Positions 1 to 9,158 are shown, numbered from the stretch's first letter. The stretch: DNA of 39,982 nt from Rhodospirillales bacterium (GCA_029859805.1 JAOUCL010000010.1:1-39982); one strand, 5' to 3'. Notes: generated from the letters alone by a model not told the origin. Numbers and translations: made by a program.

Positions 1-401
1 AGCACGTCGGCCTCGACGTTGACCATGACGATGTGCTTGCCGGCGCGGCAGGCGGCCTGGGCGTAGGCGATGCCGGCCGCCGGATCGCCGGTCGACTCGA
101 TCACGACCTCCAGCCCGTCGGCGGCGATCAGGCCCGGGGCGTCGTCGGTCAGGTGGGTGGCGCCGGTCTCCAGCGCCTCGGCGAAGGAGCCGGCGCCGAC
201 CCGCGCTTCGTCCCAACCGGTCGCCGCGCAGGCCTTGCGCGCGCGCTCCACGTCCAGGTCGGCGACCGCCAGGACGTGCAGCCCGGGTATGACCCGTGCC
301 TGGGCCAGGAACATGGAGCCGAACTTGCCGGCGCCGATCAACCCGGCGCGCACCGGCCGGCCCTGCGCGGCGCGCCTTTGCAGCAGCGTATAGAGATTCA
401 T
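1..401 (-). CDS. NAD(P)-binding oxidoreductase, COG4091 (SAF-domain, homoserine dehydrogenase-like), partial
   Basis: The gene starts at an ATG at 401 and runs off the left edge, so only about 133 N-terminal residues are present. They begin MNLYTLLQRR and carry a Rossmann nucleotide-binding loop, RAGLIGAGKFGSMF, at about residues 18-31. A second stretch reading VVIESTGDPAAG fits the cofactor-binding half of Gfo/Idh- or homoserine-dehydrogenase-like proteins. The N-terminus matches the COG4091 group (predicted homoserine dehydrogenase with a C-terminal SAF domain), whose substrate is usually unassigned. The SAF domain would lie outside the window, so the family call rests on the N-terminus alone. 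Confidence 0.7.
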   Translation of the reverse strand, partial: MNLYTLLQRRAAQGRPVRAGLIGAGKFGSMFLAQARVIPGLHVLAVADLDVERARKACAATGWDEARVGAGSFAEALETGATHLTDDAPGLIAADGLEVVIESTGDPAAGIAYAQAACRAGKHIVMVNVEADV

Positions 402-551
402 CCTTCGCCCCTCTCGTCGCGGGCGCTTCCCCGCAGCGGCGCTAAGCGCCTCGCGCGAGTCTACACCGGATTCCCGGCCGGTCCAGTGGCGCGGCTGTGT
501 CAAGTCCTGTTATCTTCGAGGCTGCCCGAAAAAAACAGCAGGAAGAGACCG

Positions 552-758
552 ATGGACGAGGACGTGTTCAATATGGAGGTGCGCAAGTTCCTCAAGAAGG
601 TCGGCGTCACTTCGCAGCGCGAGATCGAGACCGCGGTGCGCGAAGCGCTCGCCGCCGGAAAGCTCGCCGGCGGTGAGACCCTCAAGGCCAAGGTGCACCT
701 CACCGTCGAGGGACTCGACCTCGCCCACGACATCGACGGCGATATTTCGCTTAGTTGA
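552..758 (+). CDS. DUF6494 family small protein
   Basis: This is a 68-residue protein beginning MDEDVFNMEVRKFLKKVG, preceded by an AGGAAG ribosome-binding site about 6-11 bases upstream of the ATG at 552. The frame stays open far upstream, but the Shine-Dalgarno and the family-like N-terminus favour this start. The sequence is a short helical, lysine/glutamate-rich protein with no signal peptide or membrane segment. It resembles the DUF6494 family of small cytoplasmic proteins of unknown function. Its last 8 bases overlap the 3' end of the convergent phosphodiesterase gene. Confidence 0.75.
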   Translation: MDEDVFNMEVRKFLKKVGVTSQREIETAVREALAAGKLAGGETLKAKVHLTVEGLDLAHDIDGDISLS

Positions 759-1800
759 GCGGAAAGGCCGGCGGCAGCGCCATCCCCTTCTCCGCCATCA
801 CGCCACGCAGGCGGTCGGGGTAGTCCGTGATGATGCCGTCGACGCCGAGATCGATCAGCGTCGCCATGTCGGCCGGGTCGTTCACGGTATAGGGCACAAC
901 CTTTAGACCCAGATTCCGGGCCTCGCGCAGGTCGACCTCGCGCAGATCGCCGTAGAACGGCGACCAGACCCGGCCTCCCGCCTGCTCGATCAGGCGCGGT
1001 ACCGACCCTTCGAAGGCGTCGACATCGAGTCCCGCGGTCCAAGGCGAGGCGCCGGGCCGGCCACGCTCGACATTGTCGAGCCAGTTCTGCTCGGCCGTGA
1101 GATAGGCCGTCGCGATCTCCGGCGCCAAGTCCTGGGCCATTTTCAAGGTTCGCCAGTCGAAGGACTGCAGGGTCGTTCGCCCGGCCGCGCCCGCTTTCTG
1201 GACCGCGCCCACCAGTGCCGCGGCGAAGGCTTCGGGCGCCGGCGACTCGGCGGGCGCCAGCGGCGAGATCTTGGTTTCGATGTTGTAGCGGATGCTGCCG
1301 CCGGAGAGCGCCTCGGTCCGCGCGAAGACCGCCTCGAGGGACGGCACGGTGACGCTGTCCAGGCCCGCCTGCCCGGGAAAGCGGCGCGCAGATTTGCTGT
1401 CCGGCCGCAGGCGGCCGACGTCGTAGCCCCGGAGCTGGGCGAAATCCAGCTCGACGAGGGCCGGGCCGGGGCCCTCGAGCCAGGCGCCGTCGGGACCGCG
1501 GGTGCGTTCGGGGCTGAGCTGCTGGTCGTGATGCACGACGAGCACGGCGTCGCGGGTCATGCCGACATCCATCTCCAGCGTGGTGACGCCGAGCGCGAGC
1601 GCGCCCTCGAAGCCGGGCAGGCTGTTCTCGGGATAGAGGCCGCGCGCGCCGCGGTGGCCCTGCAAATCGAAGCTCGACGACATGGTCTGGCTCCTCGCGG
1701 TGTCCCCCCTCGGCACGAGGTAGCTGATCAGCGTGAGCCCGGCAAGGACCGCGGTGACGACCAGCCAGACGCGCGAGGCTTTCGAGAGACTAGCGGGCAT
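751..1800 (-). CDS. glycerophosphodiester phosphodiesterase (GDPD), membrane-anchored
   Basis: The 349-residue protein is predicted to hydrolyse glycerophosphodiesters to glycerol-3-phosphate and an alcohol. One hydrophobic segment at residues 11-29 gives an N-terminal membrane anchor or uncleaved signal. The GDPD hallmark follows: GHRGARGLYPEN with His49-Arg50 and Glu58-Asn59, then EMDVGMTRDAVLVVHHD with the metal and catalytic Glu/Asp/His. The C-terminus (PYTVNDPADM, GVDGIITDYPDRL) is the usual TIM-barrel end. An alternative start at Met40 would give a cytoplasmic form, but the hydrophobic segment argues for the longer one. It lies 45 bases downstream of recQ on the same strand and may be co-transcribed with it. 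Confidence 0.9.
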   Translation of the reverse strand: MPASLSKASRVWLVVTAVLAGLTLISYLVPRGDTARSQTMSSSFDLQGHRGARGLYPENSLPGFEGALALGVTTLEMDVGMTRDAVLVVHHDQQLSPERTRGPDGAWLEGPGPALVELDFAQLRGYDVGRLRPDSKSARRFPGQAGLDSVTVPSLEAVFARTEALSGGSIRYNIETKISPLAPAESPAPEAFAAALVGAVQKAGAAGRTTLQSFDWRTLKMAQDLAPEIATAYLTAEQNWLDNVERGRPGASPWTAGLDVDAFEGSVPRLIEQAGGRVWSPFYGDLREVDLREARNLGLKVVPYTVNDPADMATLIDLGVDGIITDYPDRLRGVMAEKGMALPPAFPLN

Positions 1801-1845
1801 GCGGCGTCCTGCCGTCTTGCCGAACGAGGGGGCGCGACGACCGCG

Positions 1846-3654
1846 TCATTCGGCACCATGTTCGGCGATCACGGCCAGGAAGTCCTCGCCGTAGCGGTCC
1901 AGCTTGGCCTGGCCGACGCCCGAGATACCCGCCAGCTCCTGCAGCCGGCGCGGCCGCGCCCGGGCCATGGCGGCCAGGGTCGAGTCGTGGAAGATGACGT
2001 AAGGCGGCACCTCCTGGGCCTTGGCGAACTGCAGGCGCCGGGCGCGCAGGGCCTGGAACAGGGTTTCGTCCCGCGCGTCCTCGAAAAGGACCGGCCGGCG
2101 CCCCTTGGCCGCCGCCGGACGGCCGCGCACCGGGTCGCGGCGCAGCTCGATCCGCCGCTCGCCGCGCAGCACCGGCCGCGCCTCGGGTCCGAGGCGCAGG
2201 CCGCCGTGGCCCTCGATGTCGACGGCCAGCAGGCCGAGCGACACCAGCTGGCGGAAGATCGAGCGCCACTCGGCGCGGGAGAACTCGCCGCCGATGCCGT
2301 AGGTGCTGAGCGCGTCGTGGCGGAACTTGCGGACCTTCTCGGTATCGCCGCCGAGCAGCACGTCGATGACGTGCTGGGCGCCGAAGATCTGGCCGGTGCG
2401 GTAGACGCAGGACAGCGCCTTCCGCGCCGCCTCTGTGCCGTCGAAGCTGGCCGCCGGCTCAAGGCAGGTGTCGCAGTTGCCGCAGGGCTCGGGCAGCGTC
2501 TCGCCGAAGTACTCGAGCAGCACCTGGCGGCGGCAGCGCACGGTCTCGCAATAGCCCAGCAGGGCGGCCAGCTTCTGTCGCTCGATGCGCTTCTGCCCGT
2601 CCGGCGCCGCCGAGGCCTCGAGCAGCTGGCGCAGCTTGACCACGTCCTCCAGGCCGTAGGTCATCCAGGCCTCGGACGGCAGGCCGTCGCGCCCGGCCCG
2701 TCCCGTCTCCTGGTAGTAGGCCTCGAGGCTCTTGGGCAGGTCGAGGTGCGCGACGAAGCGCACGTCCGGCTTGTCGATGCCCATGCCAAACGCGATGGTC
2801 GCGACCATCACCAGGCCGTCTTCCTTGATGAAGCGCTCCTGGTGGCGGGTCCGCACCGCCTTGTCCAGGCCGGCATGGTAGGGCAGGGCGGGAACGCCGC
2901 GCTCCGAAAGCCTCTGGGCTATTTCCTCGACTTTGGCGCGGGTCATGCAATAGACGATGCCCGACTCGCCCCCATGCCCATCGGCGAGGAAGGCCTCGAG
3001 CTGCGCGCGCGGGTTCGCCTTGGGCTGCACCCGGTAGCGGATGTTGGGCCGGTCGAAGCCGGCGACGAAGACCGCGCCGTCGGCGAGCTCCAGGTGGCGC
3101 AGGATGTCGCGGCGGGTCGGCCCGTCGGCCGTCGCGGTGAGCGCCAGGCGCGGCACCTGCGGAAAGCGCTCGTGCAGCACCGTGAGGCGGCGGTACTCGG
3201 GCCGGAAGTCGTGGCCCCACTGCGAGACGCAATGCGCCTCGTCGATCGCGAAAAGGGCGATCCGGGTGCGGCCCAACAGGCCCTGGAAGGAGTCGGTCAG
3301 GAGCCGCTCGGGCGCGACATAGATCAGGTCGAGGTCGCCCGCCTCCAGGTCGCGCTCGATCGCCAGCGCCTCGCCGTACCCGATGCTGGAGTTGAGCGCC
3401 CCGGCCCTGATCCCGGCCTGCCGCAAGGCCTCGACCTGGTCCTGCATGAGCGCGATCAGCGGCGAGACCACGACCGCGGTGCCCGGGCGGCAGAGCGCCG
3501 GGATCTGATAGCAGAGCGACTTGCCGCCGCCGGTCGGCATGAGCACGAGCGCGTCGCCGCCCTCGATCACATGCGCGATGATCTCCGCCTGCTCACCGCG
3601 GAAGGACTCGAAACCGAAAACGTCCCGCAGGACCTCGAGGGCTTGGCGCGCCAT
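1846..3654 (-). CDS. recQ: ATP-dependent DNA helicase RecQ
   Basis: The protein has 602 residues from the ATG at 3654; an in-frame ATG at 3705 would add 17 residues that do not look like RecQ. It is a 3'-5' superfamily 2 helicase for recombinational repair. Visible motifs are Walker A MPTGGGKS (about 39-46), the DEAH box in AIDEAHCVSQWGHDF (about 136-150), motif VI (YQETGRAGRDGLP), and the zinc-binding Cys set CETVRCRRQ...CGNCDTC. The end (LQELAGISGVGQAKLDRYG) is an HRDC domain. The length is typical of bacterial RecQ. It is divergent from the reductase gene on its right. Confidence 0.95.
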   Translation of the reverse strand: MARQALEVLRDVFGFESFRGEQAEIIAHVIEGGDALVLMPTGGGKSLCYQIPALCRPGTAVVVSPLIALMQDQVEALRQAGIRAGALNSSIGYGEALAIERDLEAGDLDLIYVAPERLLTDSFQGLLGRTRIALFAIDEAHCVSQWGHDFRPEYRRLTVLHERFPQVPRLALTATADGPTRRDILRHLELADGAVFVAGFDRPNIRYRVQPKANPRAQLEAFLADGHGGESGIVYCMTRAKVEEIAQRLSERGVPALPYHAGLDKAVRTRHQERFIKEDGLVMVATIAFGMGIDKPDVRFVAHLDLPKSLEAYYQETGRAGRDGLPSEAWMTYGLEDVVKLRQLLEASAAPDGQKRIERQKLAALLGYCETVRCRRQVLLEYFGETLPEPCGNCDTCLEPAASFDGTEAARKALSCVYRTGQIFGAQHVIDVLLGGDTEKVRKFRHDALSTYGIGGEFSRAEWRSIFRQLVSLGLLAVDIEGHGGLRLGPEARPVLRGERRIELRRDPVRGRPAAAKGRRPVLFEDARDETLFQALRARRLQFAKAQEVPPYVIFHDSTLAAMARARPRRLQELAGISGVGQAKLDRYGEDFLAVIAEHGAE

Positions 3655-3772
3655 GAGTCCAGTTATAGCAAGGATAGCAGGCCGGGCCCGACCGAAAAGC
3701 GACATAGCCGTTGAGCGCGCCGCGTCCTTGCCTCAGGATGGCGCTCCAGTGTCACGGGGGAGGAGCGTTGCA

Positions 3773-4759
3773 ATGAAGGTCGTTCAGTTTGCCCGCTACG
3801 GCGTGCCGCACGAGGTCTGCGCCTGCGTCGAGATGGAAGACCCCGGCGCGCCGGCGGCCGACGAGGTCGTGATCGCGATCGAGGCCGCGCCGATCAACCC
3901 CGCCGACCTGCTGATCATCGAAGGCCGCTATCCGGGCCCCGCCGAGTTGCCGGCGCCGCTCGGGATCGAGGGCGTGGGCCGCGTCGTCGCCGCGGGATCC
4001 GGGGTCACGGAGCTCGCCGCGGGCGACCGGGTCATGAGCCTGGCGCGCGCCAACTGGGCCGAGAGGATCACGATCAAGGCGGCCCAGGCGATCAAGCTGC
4101 CGGCCGATCTGGACGTTCTGCAGGCCGCCATGATGAAGGCCAACCCGGCGACCGCCCTGCTCATGCTGCGCGACTACGTGGACCTCGAGGCGGGCGACTG
4201 GATCATCCAGAACGCGGCCAACTCGGCGGTCGGCCAGCACGTCATCCGGCTCGCCAAGGCGCGCGGCATTCATACCGTCAACGTCGTGCGGCGCGACTCC
4301 CTTGTCGAGCCGCTCAAAGGGATCGGCGCCGACCTCGTCGTGGTGGACGGCGACGATCTGGCCGCGCGGGTGCGGGACCGGAGCGGCGGGGCGAAACTCG
4401 CGATCGACGCCATCGGCGGCGAGGCGACCTTGCGGCTGGCCGACTGCCTGGCGGACGGCGGGACGGTCGTGAACTACGGATTCCTGAGCGGCCAGCCCTG
4501 CATGATCACCCCCCATCAGGCGATCGTCCACGGCGTCACCCTGAAGGGGTTCTGGCTCGCCGGCCTGTTCCGCACGGCGGCGCCCGAGCGGATCCGGGCG
4601 ATCTATGCCGAGGTTGCCCGCCATCTGGCCGACGGCACGCTCGCGGCGCCGGTCGAGGCGACCTACGACATCGCTGACATCAAGGATGCGCTGGCCCACG
4701 CCGAGCGCGAAGGCCGCGACGGCAAGATCCTGATCACGCCGAACGGCCCGGTCGGCTGA
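3773..4759 (+). CDS. MECR-like zinc-independent medium-chain reductase (2-enoyl thioester reductase family)
   Basis: The 328-residue protein starts at an ATG 6 bases after a strong GGGGGAGGAG ribosome-binding site. The frame is open upstream, but that site fixes the start. It is a medium-chain dehydrogenase/reductase: a GroES-like N-terminal half (INPADLLIIEGRYP, GIEGVGRVVAAG) and a Rossmann half (NAANSAVGQHVIRLAKARG). The stretch MMKANPATALLMLRDYV is characteristic of mitochondrial-type trans-2-enoyl-CoA/ACP reductases (MECR/ETR1). No structural-zinc cysteine cluster is seen. A role in reducing enoyl thioesters with NADPH is inferred; a quinone-oxidoreductase role is the alternative. Its stop codon abuts the stop of the convergent PaiB-like gene. 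Confidence 0.8.
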   Translation: MKVVQFARYGVPHEVCACVEMEDPGAPAADEVVIAIEAAPINPADLLIIEGRYPGPAELPAPLGIEGVGRVVAAGSGVTELAAGDRVMSLARANWAERITIKAAQAIKLPADLDVLQAAMMKANPATALLMLRDYVDLEAGDWIIQNAANSAVGQHVIRLAKARGIHTVNVVRRDSLVEPLKGIGADLVVVDGDDLAARVRDRSGGAKLAIDAIGGEATLRLADCLADGGTVVNYGFLSGQPCMITPHQAIVHGVTLKGFWLAGLFRTAAPERIRAIYAEVARHLADGTLAAPVEATYDIADIKDALAHAEREGRDGKILITPNGPVG

Positions 4760-5398
4760 CTAATCCTCCCCGGCCCGGCGCATCGCGGCGGCCAGCTCCT
4801 GGTCCCCCGGGTGGTCGCCCGCTTCCAGGGCGGTGACCACGCCACGCCGGTCCGCGTCCGTCTTGTTCTGGCTGAGCTTGGCTTTAGCCTCGAGCCGGGT
4901 GATCGGTATCTCGAAGGCGACGATGCCGCGCAGCATGCGGCGGATGTATTTGTCGTCCTGCCCAGCCATGGACCAGGGCACCGCGGAGCCGGCTTCGTGG
5001 GTTTCCACCAGACGCTCCTGATGCGCCTTGGTTCTGGCCGCGTCGTCGATGATCCGCGGCGCGCCGTAGGCGTGCACCGCCAGGTAGTTCCAGGTCGGCA
5101 CCGCCGGGCCGCCGGCGTACCAGCTGGGCGAGATGTAGCCATGCGGCCCCTGGAAGATAACGAGCGCCTCGTGCCCCTCGGCATCGAGCTTGGCGAAGTC
5201 CTTCCACTGCGGGTTAGCCTTGGCCATGTGGCAGAGCAGGGTGCCGTGCGGTCCAGGCTCGGGATCGTAGAGGAAGGGCAGGTGCGTGGCCACGGGAGCG
5301 CCCTCGGCGGCGGTCACCAGGAGAGCGAAGCTGTGCTCGCGCATCATCCGGCGGGCTTCGGCCTGGTCGGTCACGGCGAAGACCTCTGGGACGTACAT
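4760..5398 (-). CDS. FMN-binding PaiB-type protein
   Basis: The 212-residue protein begins MYVPEVFAVTDQ and is preceded by GGGAAGG. The fold is the split-barrel FMN-binding family that includes Bacillus PaiB: THLPFLYDPEPG, then LLCHMAKANPQWKDF, then GPHGYISPSWYAG and VPTWNYLAVHAYG. These are the family signature blocks in the usual order, and the length is normal for the family. Members are annotated as negative transcriptional regulators, but no DNA-binding domain is visible here and a flavin-dependent enzymatic role is equally possible. It lies 80 bases downstream of sdhB on the same strand and could be a read-through member of that transcript. Confidence 0.9.
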   Translation of the reverse strand: MYVPEVFAVTDQAEARRMMREHSFALLVTAAEGAPVATHLPFLYDPEPGPHGTLLCHMAKANPQWKDFAKLDAEGHEALVIFQGPHGYISPSWYAGGPAVPTWNYLAVHAYGAPRIIDDAARTKAHQERLVETHEAGSAVPWSMAGQDDKYIRRMLRGIVAFEIPITRLEAKAKLSQNKTDADRRGVVTALEAGDHPGDQELAAAMRRAGED

Positions 5399-5478
5399 GG
5401 TTTTGCCTTCCCTGAAAGAGCGCCCGGCCGCCGGATCGTTTCGGCGCTTGGCCGGCACCTGCCTGCCGTGCCGCGCTG

Positions 5479-6258
5479 CTACCCCCTTCTTTCGAGCATC
5501 AGCTTCTTGAGCTCGGCGATCGCCTTGCCTGGGTTGAGGTTCTTGGGGCAGGTGCGGGTGCAGTTCATGATGGTGTGGCAGCGATAGAGCCGGAAGGGGT
5601 CCTCCAGTTCGTCCAGGCGCTCGCCGGCGGCCTCGTCGCGGGAATCGACGATCCAGCGGTAGGCCTGGAGCAGGACCGCCGGGCCCAGGTAGCGATCGCC
5701 GTTCCACCAGTAGCTGGGGCAGGAGGTCGAGCAGGAGAAGCAGAGGATGCACTCCCACAGGCCGTCCAGCCTGGCGCGCTCCTCGGGCGACTGCGGGCGC
5801 TCGCGCTCGGGCGCCGGGGTCTCGGCCTTGAGCCAGGGCTCGATCGCGGTGTACTGGGCATAGGCCTGGGTGAGATCGGGCACCAGGTCCTTGACCACCG
5901 GCTGGTGCGGCAGCGGATAGACCTTCACGTCGCCCTTCATGTCGCTGAGGTACTTGGTGCAGGCGAGCGTGTTGGTGCCGTCGATGTTCATGGCGCAGGA
6001 GCCGCAGACCCCCTCGCGGCAGGAGCGCCGGAAGGTCAGCGTGGCGTCGACCTCGTCCTTGATCTTGATCAGCGCGTCCAGGACCATCGGCCCGCAGTCG
6101 TCCAGGTCGAGGTGATAGGTGTCGAGGCGCGGGTTCTCGCCCGAATCCGGGTCCCAGCGGTAGACCTTGAAGGCCTTGACGGTCTTGGCGCCGTCCGGCT
6201 TCGGCCAGACCTTGCCTTTCTTGATCTTCGAGTTCTTGGGCAGGGCGAATTCGACCAT
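5479..6258 (-). CDS. sdhB: succinate dehydrogenase iron-sulfur subunit
   Basis: This 259-residue subunit passes electrons from SdhA flavin to the quinone site of complex II. All three cluster motifs are present: the [2Fe-2S] ligands Cys80, Cys85, Cys88 and Cys100 ([10 protein letters not shown]...TLAC), and [12 protein letters not shown] (Cys170, 173, 176, 180) together with Cys227, Cys233 and Cys237 ([14 protein letters not shown]) for the [4Fe-4S] and [3Fe-4S] clusters. The length is normal for alphaproteobacteria and mitochondria. It is the last gene of sdhCDAB, 27 bases after sdhA. Confidence 0.98.
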   Translation of the reverse strand: MVEFALPKNSKIKKGKVWPKPDGAKTVKAFKVYRWDPDSGENPRLDTYHLDLDDCGPMVLDALIKIKDEVDATLTFRRSCREGVCGSCAMNIDGTNTLACTKYLSDMKGDVKVYPLPHQPVVKDLVPDLTQAYAQYTAIEPWLKAETPAPERERPQSPEERARLDGLWECILCFSCSTSCPSYWWNGDRYLGPAVLLQAYRWIVDSRDEAAGERLDELEDPFRLYRCHTIMNCTRTCPKNLNPGKAIAELKKLMLERRG

Positions 6259-6285
6259 GGCTGGGCTGTCTCCTCCGGCCGTCCC

Positions 6286-8073
6286 TTAGTAGACCCGGGC
6301 CTTGGGCGGGAAGGACTGCACCTCGTTGGTCATCGGCTGCATGTGGACCGGCCGGTAGTCGAACGTCACCTTGCCGGCTTCGTCGCACCACAGCAGGCTG
6401 TGCTTCATCCAGGTCTCGTCATCGCGTTCGGGGAAGTCCTCGCGGGCGTGCCCGCCGCGGCTCTCCTCGCGATTGAGCGCGCCGTTTATGGTCACCGTCG
6501 CCTGATAGATCAGGTTGTCGAACTCCAGGGTCTCGACCAGGTCCGAGTTCCAGATCAGCGAGCGGTCGCTGACCCCGATGTCCTGGCGCTTGGCCCAGGT
6601 CTCGGCCAGCTGGTCCACCCCCTCCTGCAGCACCTCGCCGGTGCGGAACACGGCGCAGTGGTCCTGCATGATCCTCTGCATCTCCAGGCGCAGCGCGGCG
6701 GTCGGGATCTCGCCCTTGGCGTGGCGCGCCCTGTCGAGCCGGGCGAGCGCCGGCTCGTCGGCGTCGAGCGGCAGCGGCGGGTGCGGCTCGCGCGGCTTCA
6801 GGGTCTGGGCGCAGTGCCGGCCCGCGGCGCGGCCGAAGACGACCAAGTCGAGCAGCGAGTTGGAGCCCAGGCGGTTGGCGCCGTGCACCGAGACGCAGGC
6901 CGCCTCGCCGATCGCCATGAGGCCGGGCACCGCCGACTCCGGATCGCCGTTCTCGAGCTGGACGGCCTCGCCGGTATAGAGCGCCGGGATGCCGCCCATG
7001 TTGTAGTGCACCGTCGGCAGCACCGGCATCGGCTCCTTGGTCACGTCGACGCCGGCGAAGATGCGTGCAGTCTCCGAGATGCCCGGCAGGCGCTGATGCA
7101 CCAGGTCGGGGTCCAGGTGCTCGATGTGCAGGTGGATGTGGTCCTTGGCGGGACCCACGCCCCGGCCCTCGCGGATCTCCAGGGACATGGCGCGGCTGAC
7201 CACGTCGCGGCTGGCCAGGTCCTTGGCGCTGGGCGCATAGCGCTCCATGAAGCGCTCGCCCTCGGAATTCGTCAGATAGCCGCCCTCGCCGCGCACCCCC
7301 TCGGTGATCAGGCAGCCGGCGCTGTAGATGCCGGTCGGGTGGAACTGCACGAACTCCATGTCCTGCAGCGGCAGGCCGGCGCGCAGCGCCATGGCGTTGC
7401 CGTCGCCGGTCTGGGTGTGGGCGCCGGTGCAGGAGAAATAGGCCCGGCCGTAGCCGCCGGTGGCCAGGATCGTCGTGTGGCCGAGAAAGCGGTGGATCGT
7501 GCCGTCGTCCAGGTTCCAGGCGACCACGCCGCGGCAGGCGCCGTCGTCCATCATCAGGTCGATGGCGAAATACTCGATGAAGAACTCGGCCCGGTTCTTC
7601 AGGCTCTGCTGATAGAGGGTGTGGAGCATGGCGTGGCCGGTCCGGTCGGCCGCCGCGCAGGTGCGGTGCGCGATGCCCTCGCCGAAGCGCGTCGTCATGC
7701 CGCCGAAGGGCCGCTGGTAGATCTTGCCCTCGGGCGTGCGGCTGAACGGCACGCCGTAGTGCTCGAGTTCGACGATCGCCGGGATCGCCTCGCGGGTCAT
7801 GTACTCGATGGCGTCCTGGTCGCCCAGCCAGTCCGAGCCCTTGACCGTGTCGTACATGTGCCAGCGCCAGTCGTCCTCGCCCATGTTGCCGAGCGCCGCC
7901 GAGACGCCGCCCTGGGCCGCCACGGTATGGCTGCGGGTCGGAAACACCTTGGTGATGCAGGCGGTCTTCAGGCCGGCCTCGGCCAGGCCCAGGGTCGCGC
8001 GCAGACCGGCCCCGCCGGCGCCAACGACGACGACGTCGTAGGTGTGGTCGATGATCTCGTAGGCCGTGGTCAT
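6286..8073 (-). CDS. sdhA: succinate dehydrogenase flavoprotein subunit
   Basis: The 595-residue catalytic subunit of complex II oxidises succinate to fumarate on the cytoplasmic face of the inner membrane. The FAD-binding loop [13 protein letters not shown] is at residues 14-26, and the covalent FAD attachment is His49 in [11 protein letters not shown]. Substrate-site blocks [20 protein letters not shown] and [13 protein letters not shown] are intact, as is the C-terminal [19 protein letters not shown]. It starts only 4 bases after the sdhD stop, which suggests coupled translation. Length and sequence are typical and nothing is missing. Confidence 0.98.
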   Translation of the reverse strand: MTTAYEIIDHTYDVVVVGAGGAGLRATLGLAEAGLKTACITKVFPTRSHTVAAQGGVSAALGNMGEDDWRWHMYDTVKGSDWLGDQDAIEYMTREAIPAIVELEHYGVPFSRTPEGKIYQRPFGGMTTRFGEGIAHRTCAAADRTGHAMLHTLYQQSLKNRAEFFIEYFAIDLMMDDGACRGVVAWNLDDGTIHRFLGHTTILATGGYGRAYFSCTGAHTQTGDGNAMALRAGLPLQDMEFVQFHPTGIYSAGCLITEGVRGEGGYLTNSEGERFMERYAPSAKDLASRDVVSRAMSLEIREGRGVGPAKDHIHLHIEHLDPDLVHQRLPGISETARIFAGVDVTKEPMPVLPTVHYNMGGIPALYTGEAVQLENGDPESAVPGLMAIGEAACVSVHGANRLGSNSLLDLVVFGRAAGRHCAQTLKPREPHPPLPLDADEPALARLDRARHAKGEIPTAALRLEMQRIMQDHCAVFRTGEVLQEGVDQLAETWAKRQDIGVSDRSLIWNSDLVETLEFDNLIYQATVTINGALNREESRGGHAREDFPERDDETWMKHSLLWCDEAGKVTFDYRPVHMQPMTNEVQSFPPKARVY

Positions 8074-8077
8074 GGAG

Positions 8078-8458
8078 TCACACCCTGAACAGCAGCAGCA
8101 GGACCGAAAGCACGCCGGTCAGCCCGAGCACGATGGAGGCGGCCTGGACCGCGAGAATGGCGGTGAACTTCACGCTCTTGCGCGGCACGTAGTCCTCGAT
8201 CACCTCCTGGAGCCCCCGGGCGCCGTGATAGAAGACGGCGACGATCAGCAGGAGCAGCAGGCCGGCCACCAGAGGGGAGGCGGCCCAGGCCCGCACGGTC
8301 TCGTAGCCGGCGCCGCTCATGACCGCCACCGAGGCGGCGAACCACAGGGTGAGCGGGATCAAGGCCAGCGCGGAGAAGCGCAGCCCCCACCAGTGGCCCG
8401 CGCCCTCCTTGGCGGAGCCCAGGCCGCGCACCCGGCCGAGCGGCGAGCGCCGGCTCAC
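8078..8458 (-). CDS. sdhD: succinate dehydrogenase membrane anchor subunit SdhD
   Basis: The 126-residue protein starts at a GTG that overlaps the sdhC stop as GTGA, an arrangement typical of coupled translation; this is why the GTG is preferred to the ATG 78 bases upstream. There are three hydrophobic helices (around residues 30-46, 60-77 and 98-120). Between the second and third lies [16 protein letters not shown], which contains the haem- and quinone-site His and Asp/Tyr region of the SdhD family. It pairs with SdhC to bind haem b and ubiquinone in the inner membrane. It is short and divergent, as these anchors usually are. Confidence 0.93.
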   Translation of the reverse strand: MSRRSPLGRVRGLGSAKEGAGHWWGLRFSALALIPLTLWFAASVAVMSGAGYETVRAWAASPLVAGLLLLLIVAVFYHGARGLQEVIEDYVPRKSVKFTAILAVQAASIVLGLTGVLSVLLLLFRV

Positions 8459-8853
8459 CAGGCGCCGCTCCGCATGGCATAGCCCAGCACCCAGCTGCCC
8501 AGGGTGAGCGCGCAGGCGGCGAACACCATCAACCAACCGGAGCGGTACAGGTCGGGCAGCTCGAGGCCATAGCCGGCGTCCCAGAACAGGTGCCGGATGC
8601 CGTTGCAGAGGTGATAGAAGAGCGCGAAGGACCAGCCGAGCAGCAGCACGCGGCCGATAATGGAGCCGATCAGGGCCTGCGCCGTGGCGAAGGCCTCGGG
8701 CCCGGCCGCCGCGGCGGCCAGCCAGTAGACCAGCAGCAACGTCCCCGGCGTCAGCGCCACGCCCGTCATACGGTGCAGGAACGACAGCACCGAGGTCAGC
8801 TGCGGCCGGTAGACCTGCAGGTGAGGCGACAGGGGCCGGTTATCGCTGGACAT
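8455..8853 (-). CDS. sdhC: succinate dehydrogenase cytochrome b556 subunit SdhC
   Basis: The 132-residue protein starts at the ATG at 8853, preceded by GGGGGAAGG. Upstream in-frame codons to 8940 are rejected because the family N-terminus begins here (MSSDNRPLSPHLQVYRPQLT). The signature SPHLQVYRPQLTSVLSFLHRMTG and the haem-ligand block FYHLCNGIRHLFWDAG are both present. Three transmembrane helices are evident. It is the first gene of sdhCDAB; a promoter-like sequence lies about 85-113 bases upstream. Confidence 0.96.
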   Translation of the reverse strand: MSSDNRPLSPHLQVYRPQLTSVLSFLHRMTGVALTPGTLLLVYWLAAAAAGPEAFATAQALIGSIIGRVLLLGWSFALFYHLCNGIRHLFWDAGYGLELPDLYRSGWLMVFAACALTLGSWVLGYAMRSGAW

Positions 8854-8937
8854 GAACCCGCCTTCCCCCAGAGGTCCTTTCGAGCCCCCGTCGATACGGA
8901 TGGCCGCAGGAAGATTGCGAACCCGATTGACTTGGAT

Positions 8938-8966
8938 CATTTAGCCTCCGTGACCGGAGGAGTCAA
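8938..8966 (-). promoter_or_regulatory. predicted sdhCDAB promoter with palindrome in the spacer
   Basis: On the minus strand a -35 TTGACT (8961-8966) and a weak -10 TAAATG (8938-8943) are separated by exactly 17 bases. This implies a start near 8931 and a leader of about 78 bases before sdhC. The spacer contains a perfect inverted repeat, CCTCCG-N4-CGGAGG (8945-8960). A repressor bound there would block RNA polymerase. No known regulator was matched to the repeat. Confidence 0.5.
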
Positions 8967-9012
8967 CGACACCGGCCCGCCCAAAGGGCGAGCCCTTACT
9001 GCACCGCAATAT

Positions 9013-9065
9013 GACCCCCATGACGCAGTAGACGGAGATGCACAGGCCCCAATCCCTAGGGGGTC
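9013..9065. repeat. inverted repeat upstream of sdh promoter
   Basis: Seven-base arms GACCCCC (9013-9019) and GGGGGTC (9059-9065) flank a 39-base interior. Nothing else of note is seen between the sdh promoter and the DnaA-box-like cluster. It could be a weak structural element or chance in GC-rich DNA. Confidence 0.3.
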
Positions 9066-9095
9066 GACTAGGAGCGGAGATTGTGCGATGCGGAA

Positions 9096-9158
9096 TTGTG
9101 GATAAAGTTGTGAAGAAACTCGCGCAACATTGTGAAATATGATCCAAGTTATGCACAA
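9096..9158. promoter_or_regulatory. cluster of DnaA-box-like 9-mers beside an AT-rich patch
   Basis: A perfect DnaA box in reverse orientation, TGTGGATAA, lies at 9097-9105, and a one-mismatch box, TTATGCACA, at 9149-9157. TGTGAAGAA (9109-9117, 7 of 9) and TGTGAAATA (9131-9139, 6 of 9) lie between them. The adjoining 9141-9190 is AT-rich for this genome (16 of 50 bases are G or C). This layout, boxes next to an easily melted stretch in an intergenic region, is that of a replication origin, but it could also be a DnaA titration site or a DnaA-controlled promoter. The usual alphaproteobacterial oriC neighbours (hemE, parAB, mnmG) are not in this window. Confidence 0.4.

Noticed and set aside
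1528-3714. A 728-codon plus-strand open frame
   Set aside because: It is antisense to GDPD and recQ and has shadow-like composition.
4760-6391. Apparent 543-residue PaiB-type fusion protein
   Set aside because: The upstream half is an out-of-frame reading of sdhB. The PaiB-like protein starts at 5398 with its own ribosome-binding site.
5575-8088. An 837-codon plus-strand open frame
   Set aside because: It is antisense to sdhB and sdhA, whose catalytic residues are intact; the frame matches no family.
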